Positions 52,615 to 63,290 of a DNA stretch of 64,000 nucleotides are shown one piece after another; within the stretch, counting starts at the first letter, position 1, and every line of letters begins with the position of its first letter. Source of the DNA: DASQFQ01 sp963722815 (GTDB taxonomy: Bacteria > Actinomycetota > Thermoleophilia > Solirubrobacterales > Solirubrobacteraceae). Position numbers and translations under genes: made by a program. The stretch is from positions 930,001-994,000 of the forward strand of contig CAVROM010000003.1 of NCBI GenBank assembly GCA_963722815.1. Direction: 5' to 3'. Under the pieces are notes generated by a model. The model did no database searches. It saw nothing but the letters and a program-made list of their open reading frames with translations, and had not been told where the DNA came from.

Positions 52615-54586
52615 GTGACGCGATACATCGGGTCGCTCGTGCTGGTCGCCGCCGTGTATTACGGCGCCGGGCGGATCGGCCTCGAGCTGGCGTATCTCGA
52701 TGGCGCGGTGGCGGCGCTGTGGCCGCCCGCCGGGCTCGGCCTCGCGGTGCTGTTCCTCTACGGCGTCCGCCTGTGGCCCGCGATCGTGGTCGGCGACCTG
52801 CTGCTCGGCGACTACTCGACGCCGCTCGGGACGGTGCTGGCGCAGACGCTCGGCAACACCGTCGCGCTCGTGGTCGCCGCGCTGCTGCTGCGCCGGCTCA
52901 CCGGCGGCCGCACCGGGCTCGAGCGCGTCGCCGACGTCGTCGCGTTCGTGGCGTGCGCGCTGGTCGCGGCGCTGATCAGCGCCGCGTTCGGGCCGCTGGC
53001 GCTGCGCCTCGGCGACGTGATCGCCGCCGGCGAGCTCGGCGAGGTGTTCCGCACGTGGACGCTCGGCGACGCCGCCGGCGTGCTCGTGGTCGCGCCGGTG
53101 ATCCTCGCCTGGGCGTCGGCCGGCCTCGCGGGCATCGGCCGCCGCGAGCAGATCGAGGGCGGCGTCGTGCTCGTCCTGCTGGTCCTGCTCGCGGAGCTCC
53201 CGCCGCAGCGCGACGTCCCCTACATCGTCTTCCCGGTGCTGCTGTGGGCGGCCGTGCGCTTCGGCCCGCGCGGCGCCGCCACCGCGGTCTTCGTCGTCTG
53301 CTCGATCACGGTCTGGAACACGGCGCAGAACGACGGACCGTTCGTGCGCGACTCGATCACCGACAGCCTGCTGGCGACGCAGCTGTTCATCGCCATCTCG
53401 GCGCTGACCTCGCTGGTGCTCGCCGCCGTGACCGCCGAGCGGAGGCGGGCGGCCGCCGCAGCTCGCGGCGCTCGCGGGCGAGCAGGCGGCGCTGCGCCGG
53501 GTGGCGACGCTCGTGGCCGGCGGCGCGCCGCCGCGGCGCGTGTTCGAGCAGGTCACCGAGGAGGTCGCGCGGCTGCTGGGCATGCCGGGCGCGAGCGTGA
53601 TGCGCTACGACGGCGAGCGCACGGCGACCGTCGTCGGCGGCTGGAGCGACGACGGCGTGCTCAGCCTGCCGCTCGGCAGCACCTTCGACCTCGACGGCGA
53701 CACCGTCGTCGCCAGGGTCCTGCGCAGCGGCGGCCCGCAGCGGGTGGACCGCTACGCCGACACCAGCGGGAACCTCGCCGAGACGCTGCAACGCTCCGGC
53801 TACACCGCGGCGGTCGCCGCGCCCGTCGCCGTCGGCGGCGAGCTGTGGGGAGCGCTCGCCGCCGGCACGCGCTCGGACGAGCCCCTGCCCGCGGGCGTCG
53901 AGAAGCGGCTGTGCGACTTCGCCGACCTCGTCGCGCAGGCGCTCGCGAACGCCGACGCGCACGAGCAGCTGGCCGCCTCGCGCGCCCGCATCGTGGAGGC
54001 CGGCGACGCCGAGCGCCGGCGGCTGGAGCGCAACCTCCACGACGGCGCGCAGCAGCGGCTCGTGTCGCTCGCGCTCGACCTGCGCATGATCGACGCGACG
54101 CTCGAGAAGGACCCGCCGAAGGCCCGCGAGATCCTCGAGGGCGCGCAGGAACAGCTCGCGCAGGGGCTCGACGAGCTGCGCGAGCTGGCCCGCGGGATCC
54201 ATCCCGCGGTGCTGACCGACCGCGGCCTCGGTCCGGCGCTCGAGGCGCTGGTCAACCGCGCGCCGTTGCCGGTCGAGCTCACCGAGCTGCCCGACGAGCG
54301 GCTCTCCGGCCCGGTCGAGGCGGCGGCGTACTACGTCGTTGCCGAGGCGGTCACCAACGTCGCCAAGTACGCGCGCGCCTCGCACGTCACCGTCAGCGTC
54401 CGCCGCTCCAACGGCAGCGCCACCATCGAGGTCGCCGACGACGGCATCGGCGGCGCGGACGCCAGCCGCGGCACCGGGCTGCGCGGCCTGGCGGACCGGC
54501 TCGAGGCGCTCGACGGCCGCCTCGACGTCGACAGCCCGGTCGAGCGCGGCACCCGCATCAGCGCCGAGATCCCGTACGCCGAGTGA
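52615..54586 (+). CDS. Sensor histidine kinase: MASE1 membrane sensor, GAF, HisKA_3
   Basis: About 657 residues. Residues 1-275 are a MASE1 integral-membrane sensor (VTRYIGSLVLVAAVYYGAGR, AYLDGAVAALWPPAGLGLAV). Residues 290-440 are a GAF domain (RRVFEQVTEEVARLLGMPGA, VAAPVAVGGELWGALAAGTR). The HisKA_3 dimerisation helix has RRLERNLHDGAQQRLVSLAL (phosphoacceptor His); HATPase has YYVVAEAVTNVAKYARAS and GLRGLADRLEALDGRLDV. One break lies near 53462. This NarL-type kinase should pair with a LuxR-type regulator, but none is adjacent. Confidence 0.82.
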
Positions 54587-54589
54587 CGG

Positions 54590-55294
54590 CTACGCCGCGT
54601 CCGGCGGTGGCCCGCTGAGCAGCCACTCGCCGCCGTCGCGCCGGAGCACACCGCGCTTCGCGAGCCGCGTCAGCGCGGCGGAGACCGACGGGCGGCGCGC
54701 GGCGACCAGGTGGCTGATCACCTCGTGCGTGAGCCGCAGCCGCAGGTGGATGCCATCGGGATGGACCGTGCCGTGGCGGTCGGCGAGCTCCCAGAACAGG
54801 AGCCAGACCCGCCGGTCGAGCCGCGGCTGCTGGGAGATCGCCATCAGCGTCGCGAGCCGGAGCGAGCGGTCGAGCGCGCGGCCGGTGAGCTCGCCGGCGA
54901 CCTCCGGGAACGGCGCCATCCGGGCGGCCCAGCGGGGATCGAGCGCCGCCATCCGGATCGGCGCGACGATCCGCCACGCCATCTCGAACGGCAGCACCTC
55001 GGCCGCGCCGTCGTGCTGCCACGGCCGCAGCAGGTCACCCGCGGCCAGCAGCTCCGCGCCGAAGCGCCCGCCGACGCCGACCCGGCGCACGAGCAGGCCG
55101 TCGAGGACGAGCAGGCCGAACCCGCCGCGGGCGATCTCGGAGTCGCGGCTGGCCGCCCACGAGCCGGCCGGGCGGCTCAGCACCGCGGCGACCGACGCGC
55201 GGCGCGCGCGCTCCAGCGACCCCGGCGGGACCACCTCGCCGAGCGAGCGGTCCTCGTCGAGTACCAGGACGCGCACCTGGCCGGGGGCCTCCAT
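54590..55294 (-). CDS. Crp/Fnr-family transcriptional regulator
   Basis: Intact 234-residue regulator. Residues 1-110 are a cNMP-like beta-roll (VRVLVLDEDRSLGEVVPPGS, GLLVLDGLLVRRVGVGGRFG, LLAAGDLLRPWQ). The long helix is RSLRLATLMAISQQPRLDRR, and the HTH_Crp domain is RLRLTHEVISHLVAARRPSV followed by SAALTRLAKRGVLRRDGG. The family positions for cAMP-binding Arg and for Fnr cysteines are not met, so the effector is unknown. It is convergent with the kinase gene and divergent from the RNHCP leader. Confidence 0.85.
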   Translation of the reverse strand: MEAPGQVRVLVLDEDRSLGEVVPPGSLERARRASVAAVLSRPAGSWAASRDSEIARGGFGLLVLDGLLVRRVGVGGRFGAELLAAGDLLRPWQHDGAAEVLPFEMAWRIVAPIRMAALDPRWAARMAPFPEVAGELTGRALDRSLRLATLMAISQQPRLDRRVWLLFWELADRHGTVHPDGIHLRLRLTHEVISHLVAARRPSVSAALTRLAKRGVLRRDGGEWLLSGPPPDAA

Positions 55295-55340
55295 CGCTCC
55301 CCGAACCTACTCGCCCGGGTGTATGCTCGCGCCGTCCGAC

Positions 55341-55466
55341 CGATCCGAACCTCCGGGATCGAAGGGCAGGTGAGCGATTCCATGATTGCCGCCACGGGAC
55401 ATACCTCACACCGCCGCCAGGGCTGAGCCCTCGGCCGCCGCGGGGCGCCAGCGCCCCGCCGGTCCC
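55341..55466 (+). ncRNA. Structured 5' leader of the RNHCP gene (candidate regulatory RNA)
   Basis: Several consistent helices lie in the untranslated stretch: CGATCC/GGATCG (55341-55346 with 55356-55361); GGGAC/GTCCC (55396-55400 with 55462-55466) closing a multibranch; inside it AGGGC/GCCCT (55419-55423 with 55427-55431) and the 9-bp GCGGGGCGC/GCGCCCCGC (55440-55448 with 55451-55459). A GGAGG ribosome site follows at 55483-55487. No known riboswitch class was recognised. Confidence 0.4.
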
Positions 55467-55492
55467 TGCCCGAATCTTCACCGGAGGTCTGT

Positions 55493-55849
55493 TTGTCGCA
55501 TCGCCGTACCCGTGTCCGCAGCTTCCGCTGCCGCCGCTGTCACCTCGACGTCCCGATGTCGGCGCCCGGCACGCAACATCGCAATCACTGCCCCAACTGC
55601 CTGTGGAGCCGGCACGTCGACGACGACGTGCCCGGCGACCGCGACGCCGACTGCGACGGCTCGATGGAGCCGATCGGCGTGTCGGCGCGCGAGGATGGCG
55701 AGTGGGCGCTCGTGCACCGCTGCACGGCGTGCTCGACCGTGCACGTGAACCGCATCGCGGGCGACGACAACCCGCTGATGCTCATGCGGCTCGCCGTCCG
55801 GCCGCTGGCGCGGCCGCCGTTCCCGCTCGAATGGCTGGCGCGGGTGTGA
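55493..55849 (+). CDS. RNHCP-domain zinc-binding protein
   Basis: Intact 118-residue protein with the family-naming motif: FRCRRCHLDVP (Cys13, Cys16) and HRNHCPNCLWSRHVD (Cys33, Cys36). A second pair, HRCTACSTVHVNRIAGDDNP, lies near residue 82. The six cysteines suggest one or two zinc knuckles; function in the family is not established. The TTG 55493 start is chosen because GGAGG lies 5-10 bases upstream and the conserved region begins right after. The long structured leader suggests post-transcriptional control. Confidence 0.85.
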   Translation: MSHRRTRVRSFRCRRCHLDVPMSAPGTQHRNHCPNCLWSRHVDDDVPGDRDADCDGSMEPIGVSAREDGEWALVHRCTACSTVHVNRIAGDDNPLMLMRLAVRPLARPPFPLEWLARV

Positions 55850-55870
55850 GTTCTGCACTACCGTCGGAAC

Positions 55871-58213
55871 GTGCGCGAACGGCCGGCCGCGGAGCACGCC
55901 GAGCGTCCGGCCGGAAGCGGGCCGGTCCACTCGCTGCCGCCCGCTCCCGCGATCGCGCGGCTGGAGCGCCTGCAGCACGCGATCGGGAACCGCGCTGTGG
56001 GTCTCCTGCTGGCGCGCGACGCCGTGGACTCGGCGATGCCCGCGGGTGTGACGGCCGGTGTCGGTGCGACTCCGCTCCCCGCCGAGCGGCCGCGGGCCGC
56101 CGATCACGTGACCACGACGCCCGCGGCCGACCCCAGCCTCAGCAACTACCAGTGGGCCGACCGCGGCCGCACGACGGACTCCGGGACGGTCGGCGCGATG
56201 GACCGGACCCTGCTCGACGGGCTCCGGGGCACCCAGCAGGAGCAGGGACCGCTGACCGACGCGACCGTCCCGACCGGGCCCGGCTACGCGAACGCCGTCG
56301 GGCAGGGTCCGACGGGCGCGCGCGGACGCGCGGTCGCGATCGTGCCGCGCGCCCTCCGGGCGGCGCCGACCGGCGAGGTCGCCGTGGTCATGCACTTCCA
56401 CGGGATCAAGAGCGGCTCCTACGACATGCGCAAGCGCACCGGGTCGCCGGAGGACGTCGCCGACTTCCAGATCCCCCAGCAGGTCGAGGAGTTCATCGCC
56501 CGCCGCCCGGGCGCGCGGGTGATCGTGATCCTGCCGATCGGCCGCTCGATCGACGGCGGCCGGAACCCACGCACGGGCAGCATGACCTACAGCGTGAGCT
56601 TCGACGTCGGTGACTTCGACGCCTATATCGACGACTGCCTGGACAAGCTCAACGCGCACGAGCTGCCCAACCACGCGACCCGCGGCCCGGTGTATCTGTC
56701 GGCGCACAGCGGCGGCGGGCTGTTCCTGTCGCAGATGCTGCGCCGCGGGCGGCTGCCGACGAACTTCCGCGGCCTGTTCGGCTTCGAGAGCTGGCACGGG
56801 GACACGGGGACGTGGCTCGATTACGTCGCGGACCGGCCGACTGCCCGCCACAGCGCGCAGCAGACGGGGCTGAACGCCGACCTCGCGCAGCTCGAGACGA
56901 TCAACGCGGCCGGCGGCAGCCGCGACGAGATCACGCGCCGGCAGCTCGACTACCTGCGCGACCACGGCTTCCACTTCGTCGCCTTCGGCGGGTCCGGGAA
57001 CTACGCCGCCCAGGCGCGCAGGCTCCGCCAGGGCATCCTCGACTGGTTCGCGGACCGCACGATCCAGCGGCGGCTTCGCGACGCCACGGACGGGCGCCAC
57101 GAGGTGCTCGAGCGGCTGTGGACGAACTACCAGGCCAACGCCTTCAGCGGCTCAACCCATACCAACGCGCTGTCGCACAACAGCAACTTCGGGCGCGCGC
57201 TGGATTCGCTCGACGCCTCCGGCCCGCTCGCGGGCACGCCGGCACCGGCGGGTCCCTCGTCGACAGCCACGCCGGCTCAGCCGTCGCTCGCGCGGCGAGT
57301 TCGGCGGTTGCAACGGCAGACGCTGGACGAGACGCACTCGACGCGGATCACGACCTCGCAGGGCGACTTCCTGCGCTTCAGCCGCGTCCGCAACCACACC
57401 AACAGCACCAACCGCCCGCAGTTCATCCATCCCGCGTCGGCGATGGTCCCCTACACCGGCGAGGGCAGCACCGGGCACGGCGTCACCACCGCCGAGCTGA
57501 TCCACCCGGTGCTGCAGGACCCGCTCAACCGGCTGATGACGGCGCTGCGCGCCGAGGGGCAGCGGCTCAACGACGAGAGCATGAAGCAGGCGGTCGTGGC
57601 CAGCGGCTTCCGGCCGTCCGCGCGCAGCGAGGGGGACGCGTACCTGCGCGCGCTGCGCAAGACGATCCGGCTGAACCCGACCGAGCTGCCCAACGCGTTC
57701 CCGGCGGCCCTCGAGGACCAGGCGCGCAGCGAGCTCGGCCCGGTCGGGAGCGCCGCGCACAACCGCTTCCGCGACGCGCTCGCCGCCTCGTCGCCGTGGA
57801 CGCGTGCGCAGGCCGACTGGCTGATCCGCGAGACCGGGCGCTTCAAGGCGCCGCGCGGGGCGTCGACCCACCACTCCGGCCTCACCGTCGACATCAACTT
57901 TCCGTACGCGACCAGCCGGAGGAACGTCAACTGGCACGGGATCAACCGCGAGAACAACGCCAACGCGTTCCGCGCGGGGGCGGGCCAGTGGCTCAACCAG
58001 CACTCGACCGAGTTCGGGTTCGACACCTACTCCACGGATGCCGAGATCTGGCACATGGAGTGGCGGGACTGGAGCGGGACCGCCGCCGATCCGGCGGCGC
58101 CTGCCACGCCGGCGGCGCCGGCCACGCCCGCGGCGCCGCCGAGCCCTTCCGCGCCGGAGCCGGCGCACGCGATCGGCCCCGCGCACCCGGACCCGGCTCC
58201 GGCTGCCCCGTAG
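55871..58213 (+). CDS. GNRAV-tagged modular protein: alpha/beta-hydrolase-like domain plus M15-type peptidase (putative injected effector)
   Basis: Intact 780-residue paralogue of the protein at 12628-14835. Tag: IARLERLQHAIGNRAVGLLL (residues 28-47). Residues 170-400 resemble an alpha/beta-hydrolase: VAVVMHFHGIKSGSYDMRKR, VYLSAHSGGGLFLSQML (Ser280) and the possible His region DHGFHFVAFGGSGNYA. A Pro/Ala/Thr linker spans about 450-480. The M15-like peptidase has STHHSGLTVDINF (His667, Asp674) and EIWHMEW (Glu725, His728). The tail is an APATPAAP-type repeat. There is no signal peptide or membrane helix. Start GTG 55871. The architecture suggests a two-enzyme toxin or cell-wall and lipid-active protein delivered by a contractile system; no structural genes of one are in the window. 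Confidence 0.75.
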   Translation: MRERPAAEHAERPAGSGPVHSLPPAPAIARLERLQHAIGNRAVGLLLARDAVDSAMPAGVTAGVGATPLPAERPRAADHVTTTPAADPSLSNYQWADRGRTTDSGTVGAMDRTLLDGLRGTQQEQGPLTDATVPTGPGYANAVGQGPTGARGRAVAIVPRALRAAPTGEVAVVMHFHGIKSGSYDMRKRTGSPEDVADFQIPQQVEEFIARRPGARVIVILPIGRSIDGGRNPRTGSMTYSVSFDVGDFDAYIDDCLDKLNAHELPNHATRGPVYLSAHSGGGLFLSQMLRRGRLPTNFRGLFGFESWHGDTGTWLDYVADRPTARHSAQQTGLNADLAQLETINAAGGSRDEITRRQLDYLRDHGFHFVAFGGSGNYAAQARRLRQGILDWFADRTIQRRLRDATDGRHEVLERLWTNYQANAFSGSTHTNALSHNSNFGRALDSLDASGPLAGTPAPAGPSSTATPAQPSLARRVRRLQRQTLDETHSTRITTSQGDFLRFSRVRNHTNSTNRPQFIHPASAMVPYTGEGSTGHGVTTAELIHPVLQDPLNRLMTALRAEGQRLNDESMKQAVVASGFRPSARSEGDAYLRALRKTIRLNPTELPNAFPAALEDQARSELGPVGSAAHNRFRDALAASSPWTRAQADWLIRETGRFKAPRGASTHHSGLTVDINFPYATSRRNVNWHGINRENNANAFRAGAGQWLNQHSTEFGFDTYSTDAEIWHMEWRDWSGTAADPAAPATPAAPATPAAPPSPSAPEPAHAIGPAHPDPAPAAP

Positions 58214-58222
58214 GCTCCCCCC

Positions 58223-59457
58223 ATGTCGGACCTCGAGCAGCGGCGAGCGGCGGCGGCGGCCGCGTGGGACGTAGGCGACGCGGTCGTGCTCGTGGCGGCG
58301 GGCGACGAGATCCCGGTGCCGGGCCGCGGCGACCGCACCTACCCGTATCGCGCGCACTCCGAGTACCTGTACCTGACCGACCGCGAGCGGCCCGGCGGCG
58401 CGCTCGCGTTCGATCCCGGCGAGGGCTGGATCGAGTTCGTCGTGCCGGTCACCGCCGAGGAGCTGCTGTGGACGGGGCTCGAGGGCGACCGCGAGGGCGT
58501 GCCGGAGGGCACCCGGCCGCGCGACGTGCTCGAAGGGTGGGTGGCCGGGCGGCCGGTGCGCCGTCTGGGCGCGACCAGCGATCCCGACGACGCATTGCGG
58601 AACGAGCTGATCCGCGTCCGCCGGCCCAAGGACGAGGACGAGCTCGAGCGCATGCGGGTCGCGGCCGAGGCGACCCGCGCGGGCTTCGCGGAGCTGGCCG
58701 CGATGGTCGCGCCGGGCCGCACGGAGCGCGAGCTGCAGGTCGCGCTCGAGGCCGCGTTCCTGCGCTCGGGCGGCGACTTCCTCGCGTTCGAGTCGATCGT
58801 GGCGGCCGGCGACCACAGCGCCGTCCTGCACTTCGCCCCGACGCAGCGCGCGCTGGAGGCCGGCCAGCTGCTGCTCGTCGACGCGGGCGCCGAGTACCGC
58901 GGCTACGCGAGCGACGTCACCCGCACCTACGCCGTCGGCGGCGAGCTCGATGCCGCAGCAGAGGATCGTCTGGGAGACGGTCCGCCGCGCCGGCGAGGCG
59001 GCGATCGCCGCGTGCCGACCCGGCGCGGAGTGGCGCGAGGTGCACCGGACCGCCGCGCTCGTCGACCGCCGAGGGCCTGGTCGAGCTCGGCGTGCTGCGC
59101 GGCACGCCCGAGACGCTCGTCGAGAGCGGCGCGGTCACGCTCTTCTTTCCCCACGGGGTCGGGCACATGGTCGGCCTCGGCGTGCGCGACGCCGGCTACG
59201 CGTCCGACGAGGCACGCGAGCCGGCGCCGGGCCTCCCGCGGCTGCGGCTCGACATCCCGCTGCAGCCGCGCCACGCCTGGACCGTCGAGCCGGGGATCTA
59301 CTTCGTCGCGCCGCTCCTCGCCCGCCACCGCGACCGCCGCGACGTCGACTGGGATCGCGTCGACGAGCTGCTCGGCCTCGGCGGCGTCCGGATCGAGCAG
59401 AACGTGCTCATCACCGAGGACGGCTGCGACGTGCTCACCGCCGCGATCCCGGTCTGA
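58223..59457 (+). CDS. Xaa-Pro aminopeptidase (M24B)
   Basis: Metallopeptidase of about 411 residues. The N-terminal domain (VVLVAAGDEIPVPGRGDRTY, PYRAHSEYLYLTDRERPGGA) is that of aminopeptidase P. The pita-bread domain carries the five metal ligands in LLLVDAGAEYRGYASDVTRT (two Asp), LFFPHGVGHMVGLGV (His), TVEPGIYF (Glu) and RIEQNVLITEDG (Glu). Breaks lie near 58955 and 59070. It cleaves N-terminal residues before proline. ATG 58223 lies 9 bp after the effector gene, so read-through is possible. Confidence 0.85.
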
Positions 59458-59493
59458 CAGCACGCCGCAGTCCGAATAGGCTGGCGCGGGAGC

Positions 59494-60407
59494 ATGGCGG
59501 CCATCGCGTCACCCCCGCCGGCCCGGGCCCTGAGCGCCAAGGCGCTGGGCGTGCTCGCGGTCGTCGGCCTGGTCGTCGCCTTCTCGCTCAGCTCGACGCT
59601 CGTCAAGCGCGCCGAGTCGCCGGGCGTGCTCGTCGCGTTCTGGCGGATGGTCACGGTCAGCCTCATGTGGAACGCGCTGCTGTGGAGCACGGGCCGGCGG
59701 GTCACCGGGCGCGACGTGCGCCAGGTCTCGTGCCCGGCATCTTCTTCGGCCTCAACCTCGCCGTGTTCTTCGCGGGGGCGACGCACAACAGCGTCGCCAA
59801 CGCCGCGCTGATCGGCTCGCTCGCCCCGTTCCTGATCGTGCCGGTCGGCGCTTGGCTGTTCGCCGAGTACATCGACCCGCGCGCGCTCGTGTTCGCGCTC
59901 CTGGCCTTCGGCGGCGTGGCGCTCGTGCTGTTCAGCGCGCCGCCCAACGGCGACGCCTCGCTGGAGGGCAACGTGTTCGGCTTCATCGCGATGCTGCTGC
60001 TCGTGGCGTACGTCGCGGCGACCAAGCGCTTCCGCCGGGAGATGGACGTGACGACCTTCATGGCGACGATCTGCCCGATCGCCGCCGTGGCGGTGCTGCC
60101 GCTGGCGATCGCCCACGGCGACGTGTTCGGGCTGAGCCGGACGGGCTGGACCTACATGCTGATCCTCACCCTCACAAGCGGCGTAGCCGCCCAGGGGCTG
60201 CTGGTCTACGCGCAGAAGACGATCCAGATCGGCACGATCGGGATCGCCCAGGTCGCGCAGCCGGCGCTCGCGGTCGTGTGGTCGTTCCTGCTGCTGGGCG
60301 AGGTCATCAACGCGCGCCAGGCGATCGGGATCGCGATCGTCATGGGCGGGCTGCTGGCGTTCGTGCTGCTGAATCAGCGGCCGCGTCGACCCGATCGCGC
60401 TCGGTGA
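59494..60407 (+). CDS. EamA/DMT-superfamily transporter
   Basis: About 303 residues, ten helices in two EamA repeats: VVGLVVAFSLSSTLVKRAES, LVAFWRMVTVSLMWNALLWS, GLNLAVFFAGATHNSVANAA, IGSLAPFLIVPVGAWLFAEY, and in repeat two GLLVYAQKTIQIGTIGIAQV, AQPALAVVWSFLLLGE. One break near 59728. Such proteins export amino acids, nucleotides or drugs. The last 30-70 bases overlap the end of the convergent SARP gene. Confidence 0.8.
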
Positions 60408-63272
60408 TGAAGTGCGCGGCGGCCGCGCATCCGCCGGTCGGCCTCGTCGGCGCGGCCGCGAGCGCGTCGAGCGCGAAGACCTCGACCGGCGCGTCGCCGT
60501 CGCGCGGGCGGCGGCGAGGAGCGCCTCGAGCCGCGCGCGGGCGCTCGGGTCGCCGTCGCGGCGTCGAGCGCGGCCAGCAGGCACTCGCCGAGCGCCGCCT
60601 GCTCGCCGCCGCCGGCCTCGCGGTGCCACGCGCTCGCGGCCTCGAGCGCCGCGCGCGCCGGCGCGATCCGGCCCAGCGCCCGCAGCACGCGCCCGAGGTG
60701 CACGCGGGCGAGCACGGCGAGCCGCACGTCGCCGGTCGCCTCGGCCTTCTCGATCGCCAGCTCGAGCGTGGCCGCCCCGGTCTCGTAGTCGCCGGCCTGG
60801 CACTGCGCTCGTCCGAGGCTCGAGAGCTGGTAGGCCTCGGTCTGCTGGAAGCCGAGCCGGCCCGAGGTCTGGGCGGCGCGCCCGATGTGGAGCGACGGCG
60901 TCGTCGAAGCGATGCTCGACCCGGGCCAGCTCGCCGAGCATCGCGTCGCGCCGGACGTGGAGCCACGGATCGTCGACCTCGCGCAGCCAGCGCTCGACTT
61001 CGTCGCGGGCGGCGGCGGCGCGCTCGCGGTCGCCGGCCGAGATCGCGGCGCGGGCGGCGAAGAGCGCGTTCGCGGCCTGGTCCCACGGCTGCTCCAGCCC
61101 GTCGGCGCTGCGGGCGGTGAGCTCCAGCGCGTGCTCCCACTCGCCGTGGTGCGAGACGACGTAGGCGAGGTAGTAGTCGCAGCGCGCCCGCAGGTCGGTG
61201 TCGCTCGGCCAGCCCGGCGGCGTCGCCGACGTGCTCGCGCGCGAGCTCGAGATGGCCGGTCGAGGCCTCGATCCAGGCGGCGAGCAGCAGGCGCTCGCCC
61301 GCTCGCTCGCGGGCGCCGCGTCACCGGCCGCCGCGAGCGCGGCCAGGATCCGCTGCGCGCCGCGGCTGTCGCCGAGCACGATCCAGGCCCAGCCGAACCC
61401 GTTGGCGATGCGAGCGCGAGCAGCGGGTCGTTGGCCGCGCTCCAGGCCAGCGCGGCGTCGATGTTCGGCGCGCTCGGCGCGGGCGAAGGCGAGGTGCTCG
61501 GCCTGGCGGCTGCTGCGCACGCCGGCGGTGCGACGCGCCGGCCGCGGCGGCGAACCACGCCGCGTGGGCGGCGAGGGCGCGCTCGGTCGCTCCGGCCTCC
61601 GCCATCGCCTCGAGCGCGAAGGCGCGGATGCTGTCGAGCAGCCGGTAGCGCGCTGCGCCCTGCTCGACGATCACCAGCGAGCGGCTCGCGAGCCGGCCGA
61701 CCACGTCGATCGCCGCCGACGCGGGCACGTCGAGCGCGTCGAGGACGGACTCGACCGCCGGCAGCGGCGCGCCGCCGGCGAACGCGGCCAGCGCCCACAG
61801 GCCGCGCTGGTCGTCGGGGAAGAGCAGGTCGTAGCTCCAGCCGATCGTCGCCCGCAGCGCGCGGCGGCGCTCGGGCTTGCGGCTGGTCGGGTCGCTCAAC
61901 ACGCTGAAGCGGTCGTCGAGGCGGCGGGTGATCTCCTCGATCGAGAGCGTCCTGGTCCGCGCCGCGGCGAGCTCGATCGCCAGCGGCAGCCCGTCGAGCG
62001 AGCGGCACAGCTCGTGCGCCGCGTCGGGCGGCTCGCCGTGCCGGGCGGTCGCGCGGCGGCCGAACAGCTCGACGGCGTCGGCGAGCGCGAGCGGCGCGAG
62101 CTCGAGCACGGCCTCGCCGTCGACGCCGAGCGGCACCTGGCTGGTGCACAGGATCCGCAGGCCGGGGGCGGCGTCGAGCAGGCGGACCGCGAGCGCCGCG
62201 GCCGCGTCGAGGACGTGCTCGCAGTTGTCGAGGATGAGGATCGCCGCGGTGCTCCGGAGGCGCTCGAGCAGCGCCGCCTCGCCGCCGGCGACGTCGAGCG
62301 CGGCGATCACCGTGTCGAGCACCTCGTCGGGCGTCGTCGCGGACTCGAGCCGGACCAGCCAGACGCCGCCGGGCAGCGTGCGCCCGGTCGCGATCGCGAG
62401 CGCGGTCTTGCCGATCCCGCCCGGCCCGACGACTCGACGAGCCGGCTCGCCTCGAGCAGACGCGCGACGGCGGCGATCTCCGTGTCGCGCCCGACGAGCT
62501 CGGCCGCCAGCGACGGCAGGTTGCCGGCGCGGCGGGCGCAGTGCGGGGTCGTGCTCGAGCATCTGCCGCTCGAGCTGCCGCAGCCGCGGGCCGGGCTCGA
62601 GCCCGAGCTCGTCGCCCAGCTGCGCCCGGACGCGCTGATAGGCGGCGAGCGCGTCGGCCTGGCGCCCGGCGCGGTACAGCGCGGTGATCAGCAGCTCCCA
62701 CAGACCTTCCCGGAACGGGTCGGCCGCGACGGCCGCCTCCAGCTCGCCGATCACGTCGCCCTCCCCGAGCCGCACGCGGGCCGAGAACTGGGTCTCGACC
62801 AGCTGCATGCGCGCCTCGTCGAGCCGGCCCGGTGTGGCTGCGGCCCAGTCGCCGGCCGCGGGCAGCAGCTCGCCGCGGAAGCGCGCCAGCGCCGACGCGC
62901 ACAGCTCGGCGGCGGCACGGGTCGTCGCCGGCGTCGAGCCGCTGCGCCGCGGTGGCGGCGTCGGCGAGCATGGCGAGCGCGTCGACCGTCGCCGGGTCGA
63001 CGCGAGCGCGTAGCCGCCGTCTCCGCTGACGATCGCGTCCGGATCGCCGAGCGCGCGGCGGAGCCTCGCGACCTTCGACTGCAGCGTGTTGCGGCGGGTG
63101 TTGATCGGCGTCGGCGCCCCACAGGTCGTCGACGAGCCGCTCGGCGCGCACGAGCACCCCGGCCTCGAGCGCGAGGCGCACCAGCAGCTCGGCGGTCTTG
63201 CCGCCCGGCACCGGGACGGCTCCGGCCGTCGCGGCTGACCTCGACCGGGCCCAGCACCGAGATCTGGAGCAC
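60340..63272 (-). CDS. AfsR-like SARP regulator: winged helix, BTAD, STAND ATPase, TPR-like repeats
   Basis: Nearly 980 residues after repair. N-terminus: LQISVLGPVEVSRDG and the winged helix (GGKTAELLVRLALEAGVLVR). BTAD: LVETQFSARVRLGEGDVIGE, ALYRAGRQADALAAYQRVRA, LGLEPGPRLRQLERQMLEHD. STAND ATPase: VVVGPGGIGKTALAIATGR (Walker A), AAILILDNCEHVLDAAAALA (Walker B), LCRSLDGLPLAIELAAARTR (GLPL motif). The C-terminal half is alpha-helical repeats (AYQLSSLGRAQCQAGDYETG). Breaks occur near 60500, 60900, 61230, 61415, 61530, 62440, 62540, 62935 and 63110. GTG 63272 faces a tandem repeat that suits SARP binding; it likely activates the rightward operon. The 3' end (60340 or 60374) overlaps the EamA gene. 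Confidence 0.75.
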
Positions 63273-63290
63273 CTGCGCGAGTCTATGGCG

